Assembly (NCBI RefSeq): GCF_008087625.1
Contig: NZ_CP042997.1
Coordinates: 5,828,001 to 5,892,000, forward strand
Length of the DNA stretch: 64,000 nt
Reading direction: 5' to 3'
Source: Aquisphaera giovannonii
GTDB lineage: Bacteria > Planctomycetota > Planctomycetia > Isosphaerales > Isosphaeraceae
Part shown: positions 8,646 through 16,950 of the stretch, in pieces
Layout: each line of letters opens with the position of its first letter
How positions within the stretch are numbered: position 1 is the stretch's first letter
Made by a program: the position numbers and the translations under genes
The notes under the pieces: generated by a model
Databases searched by the model: none
Told to the model about the DNA's origin: nothing
The model's input: only the letters and a program-made list of their open reading frames with translations

Positions 8646-10109
8646 ATGTTGGCGGAACCCTGGACCAGGTCCTTGCGCCTCGATCGGGGCGTCATTGCGC
8701 GGGAGCATGCCTTGCTGGCACGAACCGAGCGACCGAGCGGCCCGATCTCCCGCGTGGTCGGGCTCTACCAGGCCCTGCTCCGACGGACGCTCGAGCATTT
8801 CTTCCCGGACTCGGTGCTCGAGGTGCAGGGTGACCGCAGCGTCATCGACCTGGACGGCTGCGTGGACGAGCCCTGCTACCGCATCCGGGACGACGGGGAC
8901 CACCTCGGCCTGGACATCGAATGGCTGGGCACGAAGCTCACGTTCCGCCCGCAGAGCCCCGTGCCGCTGCTGCCGACGGAGCGCCGGATGGTGGACACCA
9001 TCGTCCGGGCGCTCGACATGCGGTTCCGCGGCCTCTTCGACCAGGACCTGGCCGGACGCCTGGAGCGGTTCCAGTACGTCACCGAGGACCTGATCATCGC
9101 CGACTTCATCCGCCCGGTGAACCCGTACCGGATCCCGGCGGCGCTGGAGGCCCTGCGGGTCGCGGCGCTCTCCACGTACGAGAACCGCCGGGTCTCCACC
9201 GGGGCCCTGCTGCTGAGCACCAACTCCGACCCCGCGGACCCGAAGCGGGCCAACGCCGAGGGCGCGCCGCGGTTCAACGCCCGGCTGACCGCGATCAAGG
9301 GCTTCCACCGGCTCTGCGACGGCGTGAACACCCTCTTCCTCGTGGACCGCGAGGGGGAGATGCTCCGGATGGCGGACATCGAGCGGTGGTCGGCCGACGT
9401 CCAGGACCGGGAGGCGCCCCTGGCGCCCTGCCCCCGGCCGTACGTCAGCCACGCCCGCGCCACCCAGGCCGGCGGCCACGTCTGCCTGGTGCTCACCCCC
9501 AGCCAGGACATCAAGGTCTTCTCCGAGGGGACCATGCTCTTCAGCCTCAGCGACGCCCGCTGGCGGCTGCTGGACATCCCCTCCAAGTTCGCCGCCTGGC
9601 GCGACGCCGTGGGCGCGACGACCCCCCCGGAGCTGGCCCTCTGGCTCTTCCAGGCCGCGCTCAACCTGGGCGAGGCCCGCACCGGCGCGCTCTTCGTCGT
9701 CGTCCGCGACCGCCAGCGGGCCCTCGCGGAGCTGATCGCCCCGATCGACCGGATGACCGAGGAGGTCGCCGTCGACGACCCGCAGGACCCGGAGAACCTC
9801 TCGCCCCGCCTGGCCAAGCGGGCGCTGCACCACGCGATCCGCGGCGCCGACCTCTGCGACATGGAGCCCGCCGTGCTGGAGTCGATCGCCAGCCTGGACG
9901 GCGCGGTCGTCGTGGACACCGAGGGCGCCGTGCTCACCTTCGGCGCCATCCTCCGGATCGCCCCGGAGACCTTGGAGCTCGTCCGCTCCGTCCAGGGCGC
10001 GCGGACCCTCGCCGCCCTGGCCGCCTCGGAATACGGGCCGGTCCTGAAGGTCAGCCAGGACGGCTACATCACCATGTTCCTGAAGGGCCGGCGGCTCTGG
10101 GAGCTCTGA
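8646..10109 (+). CDS. Protein with degenerate diadenylate-cyclase (DisA_N-like) C-terminal domain, probable nucleotide sensor
   Basis: A soluble protein of 487 residues. The C-terminal domain follows the DisA/CdaA diadenylate cyclase pattern: a DGA motif (418-420) in SLDGAVVVD, then G-A-R-T-L (451-455) where the catalytic GTRHR motif is expected, then VSQDGYI matching the VSEE-x-G-x-I strand. The His and second Arg of the RHR motif are Thr and Leu, so cyclase activity is doubtful; variants of this fold (the DACN* group, for example DACNV) have been proposed as ligand sensors. Residues 1-300 form a larger module without a domain I recognise. The start at 8646 has GGAGG ten bases upstream. It stands alone; the divergent neighbour is the phosphatase. 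Confidence 0.7.
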   Translation: MLAEPWTRSLRLDRGVIAREHALLARTERPSGPISRVVGLYQALLRRTLEHFFPDSVLEVQGDRSVIDLDGCVDEPCYRIRDDGDHLGLDIEWLGTKLTFRPQSPVPLLPTERRMVDTIVRALDMRFRGLFDQDLAGRLERFQYVTEDLIIADFIRPVNPYRIPAALEALRVAALSTYENRRVSTGALLLSTNSDPADPKRANAEGAPRFNARLTAIKGFHRLCDGVNTLFLVDREGEMLRMADIERWSADVQDREAPLAPCPRPYVSHARATQAGGHVCLVLTPSQDIKVFSEGTMLFSLSDARWRLLDIPSKFAAWRDAVGATTPPELALWLFQAALNLGEARTGALFVVVRDRQRALAELIAPIDRMTEEVAVDDPQDPENLSPRLAKRALHHAIRGADLCDMEPAVLESIASLDGAVVVDTEGAVLTFGAILRIAPETLELVRSVQGARTLAALAASEYGPVLKVSQDGYITMFLKGRRLWEL

Positions 10110-10136
10110 GCCTTTCGGCGCCTGCGTCGGTACGAC

Positions 10137-10182
10137 GTGGGAGCCGGTTCGCCCCGCGGCATCCGGCTCCGCCCGGCGACCT
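10137..10182. repeat. Half copy of a dispersed GC-rich palindromic repeat
   Basis: Begins GTGGGAGCCGG and contains CCGGCTCCGCCCGGCGACC, the same arm sequence as the full palindromes at 18721-18808 and (diverged) 63667-63738. It lies just after the DAC-like gene. The rest of 10110-10442 shows no gene; a TATCAT near 10370 is the only promoter-like feature. Confidence 0.5.
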
Positions 10183-10442
10183 GACGCGCCTCCGCGGACG
10201 ATGACCAAGGGGCGGGTTAGCGACCAAAGTCGATGATTCTTGATGAAGCCAGATCCCCGGTCTCCGATCGGTGTTTGGCGAATCAGATCCCCCCGGCAGC
10301 TCCGTTATTCTCGGTGGAAACTCGGCCGCACGCTGCTGCGGACTCCGCACCGTCGCGGCGACCGTCGTGGTATCATCGCTTGTCTCGGCGGCGCGGGGCC
10401 GCTGCGCTTCGTCGTCAGGCGGCTCGGAGCGGAAGACGAGAC

Positions 10443-10864
10443 ATGGTGCCCGAGTCGTGCCGCGCCCTGTTCGAGTTGGCGGGTAGGTGGCCTGGCCGCC
10501 GCGTCGCCGTCCCTTACGGTCATCTCGCGTCACTCCGCGGCTTCCCCATGGCCGACCCGATCCTACGCGAGTTCGCGGGCCTTCGGGTCGGCCGCTCGGG
10601 GCCGGGCCGCGATCGTGCGGCCAGCGATATCGAATTCCACACGCGTCCTTCGTTCGATCACCGTTACGCCGTCGCGGAGTTGGAGCCGGCTGGCGCCGAC
10701 CTTTTCCCGCTCGGTAACGTCCACAACCGTCACATGGAGCTGTTCATCGGCCCAGAGGGCCGCGTGTTCGCCTATCTGGTGCCTGTGGTGAGCTGCGATG
10801 CATGGGGCACTCGTTCTCCGAGGCCGTCGAGCGACTACTCCTCGGGCTTGCCAGAGACGCCTAA
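10443..10864 (+). pseudogene. SUKH-3-type immunity protein, frameshifted
   Basis: In the first frame the translation from 10443 contains the SUKH-3 hallmarks: an N-terminal helix ending ELAGRWPGRRV, then FAGLRVGRSGPGR, an SDIEFHTRP strand, LFPLGNVHNRHMELFIGPEGRVFAYL. The expected C-terminal helix (MGHSFSEAVERLLLGL, ending at a TAA at 10862) continues in another frame from about 10790-10802, so one base has been lost near 10790-10801. SUKH proteins neutralise polymorphic or contact-dependent toxins. No toxin gene is adjacent, which fits an orphan, decaying immunity gene. The ATG at 10443 was chosen by domain extent; its ribosome site is weak. Confidence 0.65.
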
Positions 10865-10985
10865 CGTCGCGCTGCAGCGAACCTACACCGTGGCGGCGAA
10901 TTCTCGACGGTCAGAGCTTGTGGCGGTCGTGTGGGCCTGTTCAACTCAATCGGCAGGGCCATCAGGTGATCAGGGGCGCTCGCTC

Positions 10986-11321
10986 GTGAGCAAGGTCTCG
11001 AAAACCCTGGATCGCGTTCTGCGAGGCGCCGCGGACTCGAACATTCGGTTCGATGACCTCCGCGCCTTGCTCACCCATCTGGGCGTCTCCTAACGCGTCC
11101 GCGGCGACCACCATATCTTCGCCCGGGACGGCGTGGCGGAGATCCTCAACCTGCAGCCCCGCGGCAACCAGGCGAAGGCTTATCAGGTCAAGCAGGTTCG
11201 CGGCGTGATCGTCTCCCACGGGTTGGCGGGCGAGCCGGAGGCGGATCAACCCGCCGAGGAACCTCTTTCGGGCGAAGACGTGGGCCTGTCGAATTCGGGG
11301 GATGAGGATCATGGGCAATGA
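10986..11321 (+). pseudogene. hicA: hicA toxin with an in-frame premature stop
   Basis: Reading from GTG 10986, the frame gives SKVSKTLDRVLRGAADSN, RFDDLRALLTHLG, then TAA at 11091-11093. It continues in the same frame as RVRGDHHIFARDGV, AEILNLQPRGNQAKAYQVKQV, the RNA-binding and catalytic-His (GDHHIF) part of HicA mRNA interferases. The stop falls where family members usually have an acidic residue, so a single GAA-to-TAA type change would explain it. The last bases overlap the start of hicB, the normal hicAB arrangement. Unless read through or re-initiated, the toxin would lack its active histidine. Confidence 0.7.
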
Positions 11322-11529
11322 CGTCCGTTACGAGATCATCCTCTACTGGAGCCAGGGGGACCAGGCATTCATCGCCGAGGTGCCGGAGCTGCCGGGCTGC
11401 GCGGCCGACGGGTCCACGTACGGGGAGGCCCTGGCGAATGTCGTGGTCGTCATCCAGGAGTGGATCGAGACGGCACGCGAACTGGGCCGCTCGGTGCCAG
11501 AGCCACGAGGTCGACTGATCTACGCCTAA
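11311..11529 (+). CDS. hicB: HicB family antitoxin
   Basis: A 72-residue protein with the HicB partial RNase H-like fold: YEIILYWSQGDQAFIAEVPELPGC followed by ADGSTYGEAL and an amphipathic helix (VVVVIQEWIETARELG) and SVPEPRGRL. It lacks a C-terminal DNA-binding extension, as in short HicB forms. It overlaps the 3' end of the interrupted hicA frame, so the pair formed one operon. An ATG nine bases earlier (11302) is an alternative start. HicB binds and inhibits HicA and represses its promoter in studied systems. Confidence 0.8.
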   Translation: MGNDVRYEIILYWSQGDQAFIAEVPELPGCAADGSTYGEALANVVVVIQEWIETARELGRSVPEPRGRLIYA

Positions 11530-11687
11530 CCTCGCGCGACAGCGGACCCCGCACCGCCGCAGCGGTTTGGGCTACGATTCGACGGTTTGTTCTGCGGTGC
11601 GGGTCCGGTGAGCCTGGTTGATCGTCCAGAAGACGCGTGGATGCTAACCTCAGGGAAGGGCATTCCTAGGCTGAAAGCGATGCGCCG

Positions 11688-11879
11688 ATGAGCACGGTCG
11701 AGGAGATCACCGCGGCCATTCAGCTTCTCTCGGCGGCCGACGTGGCCCGCGTCCGGGCCTGGCTGGCGGAATTCGCCGAGCGGCTCTGGGACGAGCAGAT
11801 CGAGCGGGACGGCCGCTTCGATTTCATGATCCATAGGGCCCTGGAGGAGCATCGGTCCGGGCGGACTCGCCTCCTGTGA
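11688..11879 (+). CDS. Small antitoxin of an addiction-module pair
   Basis: A 63-residue acidic, helical protein: MSTVEEITAAIQLLSAADVA, RVRAWLAEFAERLWDEQIER, then FDFMIHRALEEHRSGRTRLL. This pattern (a helical pair, D-x-Q-I-E-x-D, then L-x-E-H-R-x-G-R-T-R-x-L at the C-terminus) is typical of small RelE/ParE-partner antitoxins in planctomycetes and cyanobacteria. Its TGA overlaps the GTG of the downstream toxin frame (GTGA), the usual coupling of antitoxin and toxin. The toxin next door is frameshifted, so this antitoxin is probably an orphan survivor. Confidence 0.7.
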   Translation: MSTVEEITAAIQLLSAADVARVRAWLAEFAERLWDEQIERDGRFDFMIHRALEEHRSGRTRLL

Positions 11880-12120
11880 ATCACCACAACGGCAGACTTC
11901 TGGACTTGCTATGCTCACCTTCCCGAGGCTGTTCAGCGGACGGCCGATCGACACGATGCCCTGCTGAGAGCCGATTCGCGGCACCCCTCGCTGCATCTCA
12001 AGGGGGTCGGTGCGGGCGGCGGCCGGATATCAAGCCCAGGCCACTGAGGTGCCCGACGGACTGGTCCGGTTCTGGATCGGAGCCCACGACGAGTCTGAGC
12101 GGCTCGTTGCGGGCGCGTGA
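11876..12120 (+). pseudogene. RelE/ParE-type toxin, multiply frameshifted
   Basis: Fragments of a type II toxin can be read in alternating frames. The GTG at 11876 opens VNHHNGR; one frame over gives FWTCYAHLPEAVQRTADRHD, ALLRADSRHPSLHLK; another frame gives VRAAAGYQAQATEVPDGLV, RFWIGAHDESERLVAGA, with TGA at 12118-12120. The order and content match the RelE/ParE-like toxins that end in a W-x-G-x-H-x-E-Y motif. At least two indels are needed, one near 11897 and one around 12015-12020, so it cannot give a full protein. Confidence 0.6.
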
Positions 12121-12225
12121 TCCGGCCTCGCAAACAAGACGGTCAACCGGCGGTAAGGCAGGGGCCTCGGCGCCGGCCGAGGCGATGTCGTGGTCTCGCC
12201 TCGACTGGCGCCCATCCTTCCCGTT

Positions 12226-13284
12226 CTAGATCGTCTCCATGATCGCCTCCAGCACCTCCGGCCCCGGCCGCAGGGCGTCCTGGCCGAGGTGGGCCAGGGG
12301 CGTCTCCACGACGTTCAGGTCCGCCGTGAAGTCGGGCCGCGAGGCGTCCAGGTAGATGAGGCCGGTGAGGAACTCGTGGTCGCGGTCGCTCTCGGCCAGG
12401 AGGCGGAGGGCCGAGGCCTTGTCGGTGACGTCGTGCTCCTCGTGGCGGATCGCCCGCAGGGTGATCCAGGAGCCGTCGTGGAACTGCACGCGGGTCGCCT
12501 CGCCGGCCTTCTGCTCGACCTCGATCTCCGGCAGGCGGGGGACGAAGCCGACCTCCTGGAGCGGGTGCTCGTGCTCCTTGGCCCAGTCCCAGCTCTTGGT
12601 CGAGCCGTCGAAGTCGTTGAAGGTGACGCACGGGCTGATGATGTCCAGGAAGGCCGTCCCCCGGTGCTTCAGGGCGGCCTTCAGGAGCGGCACGAGCTGC
12701 TTCTTGTCCCCGGCGAACGAGCGGGCCACGAACGTCGCCCCGCCGATCAGGGCCTCCAGGCAGAGGTCGAACGGCGGCACCGGGTTGGTCTCGCCCCCGG
12801 CCCGGCGGAGGTGGGCGTAGAGGTCGGCCGTGGCCGAGAACTGGCCCTTGGTCAGGCCGTAGCAGCCGTTGTCCTCCACGATGTAGACCATCGGCACGTT
12901 CCGCCGGCAGGCGTGCTTGAACTGCCCCAGGCCGATGTTCGCCGTGTCGCCGTCGCCGCTGATGCCGATGCAGGCCAGCTTGTGATTGGCCAGCAGCGCG
13001 CCGGTGGCGACCGACGGCATCCGCCCGTGCAGCGAGTTGAACCCGTGGCTGTACTGGAGGAAGTACGCCGGGGTCTTGCTGGAGCAGCCGATGCCGCTGA
13101 GCTTGACCGTCTGGTACGGATCCAGGCCCGTGGACTTGCAGGCCTCGATCAGGTGGCTGGTGATGCTGTTGTGGCCGCAGCCCTTGCAGAGGGTGCTCGG
13201 CAGGCCCTGGAAGGCCAGGGCCGGCAGGGAGAAGCTGTGGCCGTTGCCGTCGGGATGGATCGGGATCATCGTCTCGGTGGCCAT
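12226..13284 (-). CDS. korB: 2-oxoacid:ferredoxin oxidoreductase, beta subunit
   Basis: The thiamine-diphosphate-binding subunit (352 residues) of a 2-oxoacid:acceptor oxidoreductase, which oxidatively decarboxylates a 2-oxoacid (2-oxoglutarate or pyruvate) to the acyl-CoA and reduces ferredoxin. The ThDP/Mg motif GDGDTANIG is followed by the expected NGCYGLTKGQFSAT, and the N-terminal LCKGCGHN and IGCSSKTP cysteine motifs match the KorB family. It is the downstream partner of korA, 61 bases away on the same strand, forming an operon. ThDP motif and length (about 350) are typical of the two-subunit aerobic enzymes. Substrate choice between 2-oxoglutarate and others cannot be read from sequence alone. 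Confidence 0.92.
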   Translation of the reverse strand: MATETMIPIHPDGNGHSFSLPALAFQGLPSTLCKGCGHNSITSHLIEACKSTGLDPYQTVKLSGIGCSSKTPAYFLQYSHGFNSLHGRMPSVATGALLANHKLACIGISGDGDTANIGLGQFKHACRRNVPMVYIVEDNGCYGLTKGQFSATADLYAHLRRAGGETNPVPPFDLCLEALIGGATFVARSFAGDKKQLVPLLKAALKHRGTAFLDIISPCVTFNDFDGSTKSWDWAKEHEHPLQEVGFVPRLPEIEVEQKAGEATRVQFHDGSWITLRAIRHEEHDVTDKASALRLLAESDRDHEFLTGLIYLDASRPDFTADLNVVETPLAHLGQDALRPGPEVLEAIMETI

Positions 13285-13345
13285 GGGTCGTCGCCTTTAT
13301 CGATCCGCTGCCTGGGAGGTGGGGGATGGGACGCGGGACTGGCGA

Positions 13346-15301
13346 TCACTCCGGGGAGACTTCCCGGGCGTGCTCGACGTGCGGGTTGTCGCGCTCGACG
13401 TCGCCGGTCGGCCAGCCGGGGCCGGAGGGGTGCTTCTCCCAGCCGAGGATCGGCCGGACGACGTTATCCGCCGCGATCGGCATCCCGTTGTAGTGCGTGA
13501 TCGGCACGAGCCGGTCCGCCAGCGTGCCGCGGAGCGTGGCGCGGAGCAGCGCGGTGACCTGCGCGTCCCGGTTCTGCTCGACGACGTACACCCGCTGGTG
13601 CCGCTCGACGAACGCCGCGACCTCGTCGGCCAGGGGCAGCGCGCGGATCCGGCAGTACGCGGTCTCGATCCCCTCGGCCGTCAGCAGGTCGCGGGCCTCG
13701 GCGATGGCGAAGTCGGTGCCGCCGTAGGCGATCAGCCCGATCTTCGCGGCGAAGTCCCCCCCGATCGCGGGGCGGGGGGCCGCCTTCCTCGCCGTCTCCA
13801 GCTTGAGGGCCAGCCGGTCCAGGTTCTTCTTCCAGTCCTCGGGCCGCTCGCTGTAGCCGGACTTCTCGTTGTGCCCGGTGCCGCGCGTGAAGTAGGCCGC
13901 CAGCGGGCTGGGCGTGCCGGGGATCGTCCGGTAGCAGACGCCGTCGCCGTCCACGTCCCTGTACCGCTCGAAGTGGCCGATCCGCTCGATGTCCTCCGCC
14001 GTCAGGACCTTCCCGCGCTCGATGGGCCTCTCCGGGTAGCGGAACGGCTCGCTCAGCCAGAGGTTCATGCCCAGGTCCAGGTCTGTGGCCACGAACACGG
14101 GCGTCTGGAACCGCTGGGCGAGGTCCAGGGCCTCGATCGTCATCTCGTAGCACTCCCCGACGGAGCCGGGGATGAGCACGATGTGCCGGCAGTCGCCGTG
14201 CCCCAGGAGGTGCATCTTGAGGATGTCACCCTGGCTGGTGCGGGTGGGAAGGCCGGTGCTCGGGCCCATCCGCTGGACGTCGATGATGACGACCGGGATC
14301 TCCGCGAAGTAGGCGAGGCCGACGAACTCGCTCATCAGCGAGATGCCCGGCCCGGAGGTCGCCGTCAACGACCGCGCCCCGGCCCACCCCGCGCCGATGG
14401 CCATGCCGACGGCCGCCAGCTCGTCCTCGGCCTGCACGATGGCGAACGACCGCTTGCCGTCGGCGCCGGTGCGGTGCTTCTTGAGGAAGCCCTCGGCGTA
14501 CTCCGCCAGGCTGCTCGACGGGGTGATCGGGTACCAGGTCAGCACGCTCGCCCCGCCGAAGAGGGCCCCCAGCGCCGCGGCCTTGTTCCCCTCGATGAGG
14601 ATCTTCTCGCGGCCCGAGGCCATCGGCTCGACGCGGTACGGCAGGTCCGCGGGGAGGTTCTCCCTCGCCCACTCGTACCCGGCGTTGGCCGCCGCGATGT
14701 TGATGTCCGCGGCCTTCGCCTTGCGCCCGGGGAACTCGCGGCGGATCGCGGCCTCGACGGCGTCCATGCGGATGCCGCAGAGCGAGGCCAGCACGCCCAC
14801 GTAGGTCATGTTCACGACCTTGCGGAGCTTGTCGCGGTAGCCCGGGTCGCCCTTCTCCGGCGGGTAGGCCGCCTCGGCGAGCTTCGTGAACGGCACGGCC
14901 AGGAAGAGGACGTCGTCGCGGAGCCCGGCCGGGTCCACGCTGAAATCCGACCGGTAGACGCAGACGGACCCCGGCCGCAGCGCCGCCACGTCGTCCTTGA
15001 AGGCCGGCTCGTTCATGCAGACGAGGATCTGGGGATCGACGCGATGCCCGACGTAGCCCTTCGCGCTGGCGCGGATGTGGAACCACGTCGGCAGCCCCTC
15101 GATGTTGGAGGGGAAGATGTTCTTGCCGCTGCAGGGGAGCCCCATCGCGTAGAGGGCACGCAGGATCACGAGGTTCGCGGACTGGCTGCCCGAGCCGTTC
15201 ACCGTCCCGACCCGGATCGACAGGTCGTTGACCACGGGGCGATCCGGCAGGTGGCCGGCGTAGGCAGGGGACGTCCGGCCCGGGGAGAGGGTCGCAGACA
15301 T
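13346..15301 (-). CDS. korA: 2-oxoacid:ferredoxin oxidoreductase, fused gamma-alpha subunit
   Basis: A 651-residue fusion: the N-terminal gamma domain (about 15-195, starting RVGTVNGSGSQSANLVILRA, with SNIEGLPTW) is joined to the alpha pyrimidine-binding domain (about 215-440, WYPITPSSSLAEY, AIGAGWAGARSLTATSGPGI, LMSEFVGLA) and a C-terminal transketolase-like domain (IGLIAYGGTDFAIAEARDLL). The gamma-alpha fusion is the normal architecture in actinobacterial, cyanobacterial and planctomycete KorA. With korB it forms the complete enzyme linking 2-oxoacid decarboxylation to ferredoxin reduction; a ferredoxin gene is not adjacent, but a polyferredoxin lies at 35574. Confidence 0.92.
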   Translation of the reverse strand: MSATLSPGRTSPAYAGHLPDRPVVNDLSIRVGTVNGSGSQSANLVILRALYAMGLPCSGKNIFPSNIEGLPTWFHIRASAKGYVGHRVDPQILVCMNEPAFKDDVAALRPGSVCVYRSDFSVDPAGLRDDVLFLAVPFTKLAEAAYPPEKGDPGYRDKLRKVVNMTYVGVLASLCGIRMDAVEAAIRREFPGRKAKAADINIAAANAGYEWARENLPADLPYRVEPMASGREKILIEGNKAAALGALFGGASVLTWYPITPSSSLAEYAEGFLKKHRTGADGKRSFAIVQAEDELAAVGMAIGAGWAGARSLTATSGPGISLMSEFVGLAYFAEIPVVIIDVQRMGPSTGLPTRTSQGDILKMHLLGHGDCRHIVLIPGSVGECYEMTIEALDLAQRFQTPVFVATDLDLGMNLWLSEPFRYPERPIERGKVLTAEDIERIGHFERYRDVDGDGVCYRTIPGTPSPLAAYFTRGTGHNEKSGYSERPEDWKKNLDRLALKLETARKAAPRPAIGGDFAAKIGLIAYGGTDFAIAEARDLLTAEGIETAYCRIRALPLADEVAAFVERHQRVYVVEQNRDAQVTALLRATLRGTLADRLVPITHYNGMPIAADNVVRPILGWEKHPSGPGWPTGDVERDNPHVEHAREVSPE

Positions 15302-15531
15302 GGCTACCTCGAGTTGGAGAGGCCGCGGCCTTCGCCCCGCGCGCCGTCACGTTCGATCGGCGGGCAGAACCGCACGGGGCTTGTCGTGGAGATGGGGGCG
15401 TGCCGCGGCGCACGGCCCCGAGCTTCACTCCAACACATCCGAATTGCCATGGCAAGTGCCGCCTCCCCGCGGCACCGCGGCACGGCGGGACGCGGGGACG
15501 CGGCGAGGGGCCGGCCTCGTCCGATCGGAAT

Positions 15532-15575
15532 GTGGGAGCCGGCTCCGCCCGGCGACCGGGTGAGCCCAGGCCGGC
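15532..15575. repeat. Half copy of the dispersed GC-rich palindromic repeat
   Basis: Starts GTGGGAGCCGGCTCCGCC and continues CGGCGACCGGGTGAGC; the arm equals that of the palindrome at 18721-18808 and the GGTGAGCC loop start resembles the copy at 63667. The opposite arm is missing or decayed. Apart from this, 15302-15627 holds no gene that I can support. Confidence 0.5.
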
Positions 15576-15627
15576 ATGCGAGGGCTCGCGCGGCCAAGGG
15601 CGGAGCGCCCCCAAGGCGAAGGCCCTG

Positions 15628-15852
15628 GTGTCGGGTGCCCTGCGGTCCCTCGGCTCCATCGTCCTGATTCTGGTTGCGGCCGCCTGCGCGTTCGGCTCGT
15701 TCGCGGCCATGGAAGCCCCACGCGACGTCTGGTGGAAGCTCTGGACGATCTGCGGCGTCGTGGGGCTCTCCTGCTTGCTCGGGGCGGGATGTTGGCTCCG
15801 GCCGATGATCCGGAGGGACGGCGATCGGGTAGAATGTCGGCGACAGGGATGA
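15628..15852 (+). CDS. Small two-helix membrane protein (hypothetical)
   Basis: A 74-residue frame from a GTG preceded by AAGGCGAAGG. It encodes two hydrophobic helices (about 5-23, SIVLILVAAACAFGSF, and 36-52, ICGVVGLSCLLGAG) linked by an APRDVWWKLW loop and ending in a basic tail. Short two-helix proteins with this loop recur in planctomycetes, but no function is known. The GC-rich context makes chance frames common, so this is a moderate call. Confidence 0.45.
   Translation: MSGALRSLGSIVLILVAAACAFGSFAAMEAPRDVWWKLWTICGVVGLSCLLGAGCWLRPMIRRDGDRVECRRQG
15830..15835 (+). promoter_or_regulatory. Candidate -10 element (TAGAAT)
   Basis: TAGAAT in the context GGTAGAATGTCGG, 104 bases before the catalase-like start. 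The same GGTAGAAT context occurs before ftsY (28850). No -35 match seen. Confidence 0.25.
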
Positions 15853-15938
15853 CATCGATCCCCTTCAGGTCGACGGATGCCCGATCCGGCGGGACCCCGG
15901 CGTTCGACGCGTCGGGGCCGCCATCCTGGGAGAGATCC

Positions 15939-16925
15939 ATGAACGCTGCCCACCGCTTCGGGATGGTGATCGTGCTCGCGAGCCTCATCGCCGGGGGGGC
16001 CGTCGCCGACGATCCCAGGGGACTTCCCGAGCAGATCGTGGACGAGATGAACGCGATCTTCGGCAAGCATCCGGGGTTCCGCGCGGTGCACGCCAAGGGG
16101 GTCGTGGCCGAGGGCGAGTTCACCCCGTCGGCAAGGGCGGCGACGGTCTCGAAGGCGCCGCACCTCCGAGGGGCCCCGAGCAAGATCACCGTGAGGTTCT
16201 CCGACGGGACCGGGAACCCCGAGATCCCCGACGGCCTCGCCGGCGCGGGGCCGCGGGGGATGGCCGTCAAGTTCCACCTGGCCGACGGCGAGTCCACCGA
16301 CATCGTCGCGAACGCGTTCAACGGCTTCGCCGTGTCCAACGGCGAGGATTTCCTGGCGATGCTCAGGGCCATCGCCGCCAGCGGCAAGGGGGCGCCGAGC
16401 CCGACCCCGCTCGAGCAGTTCCTGGCCGCTCACCCCGCGGCGAAGAGGGTCGTCGCGGCCCACAAGCCGGTCCCGGCCAGCTTCGCCACCGAGCCGTATT
16501 TCGGCAACAACGCCCTCTCGTTCACCGACGCCGAGGGCAAGTCCCGCTTCGGCCGCTATCGGCTCATCCCCGAGGCGGGGTCGAAGTTCCTCGACGACGC
16601 CGAGGCGAAGGCGAAGCCGCCCAACTTCCTGGCCGACGAGCTGCGCTCGCGCCTCGCCGGGGGGCCCGCGCGGTTCCGGCTGGCGGTCCAGCTCGCCGCC
16701 CCCGGCGACAAGGTCGACGATGCGACCGTGGTCTGGCCCGACGACCGCCCGGTGATCGAGCTCGGGATCCTCTCGATTTCGAGGGTGGTCGCCGATAGTG
16801 CCACCGCCCAGCGTGCCCTGGCGTACGACCCCTTGCGCCTGGTCGACGGGATCGAGGCCTCCGACGACCCGCTGCTCGAGCTCCGCTCGGCCGTCTATGC
16901 GGAGTCCAGGCGGCGTCGGAGGTGA
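15939..16925 (+). CDS. Exported catalase-related haem peroxidase (SrpA-like)
   Basis: A 328-residue member of the catalase superfamily of the short, peroxidase-like type. A signal peptide (first 22 residues, AGGAVA cleavage) is followed by the catalase core: RAVHAKG with the distal His51, TVRFSDGTGNP, GPRGMAVKF, and a C-terminal AYDPLRLVDG stretch (Tyr296 as the likely proximal haem ligand). The length, about 330 residues, and the absence of the large wrapping and C-terminal domains separate it from true catalases (about 480 or more); such proteins tend to act as organic peroxide peroxidases. The start has GGGAGAG just upstream and gives the signal peptide. Confidence 0.85.
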   Translation: MNAAHRFGMVIVLASLIAGGAVADDPRGLPEQIVDEMNAIFGKHPGFRAVHAKGVVAEGEFTPSARAATVSKAPHLRGAPSKITVRFSDGTGNPEIPDGLAGAGPRGMAVKFHLADGESTDIVANAFNGFAVSNGEDFLAMLRAIAASGKGAPSPTPLEQFLAAHPAAKRVVAAHKPVPASFATEPYFGNNALSFTDAEGKSRFGRYRLIPEAGSKFLDDAEAKAKPPNFLADELRSRLAGGPARFRLAVQLAAPGDKVDDATVVWPDDRPVIELGILSISRVVADSATAQRALAYDPLRLVDGIEASDDPLLELRSAVYAESRRRRR

Positions 16926-16950
16926 TCCGGGCGGGCCCTGTCCCCGCCCG

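Noticed and set aside
10240-10791. 183-residue frame over the SUKH-3 region
   Set aside because: Ser/Arg-rich sequence with no domain; the neighbouring frame carries the SUKH-3 pattern.
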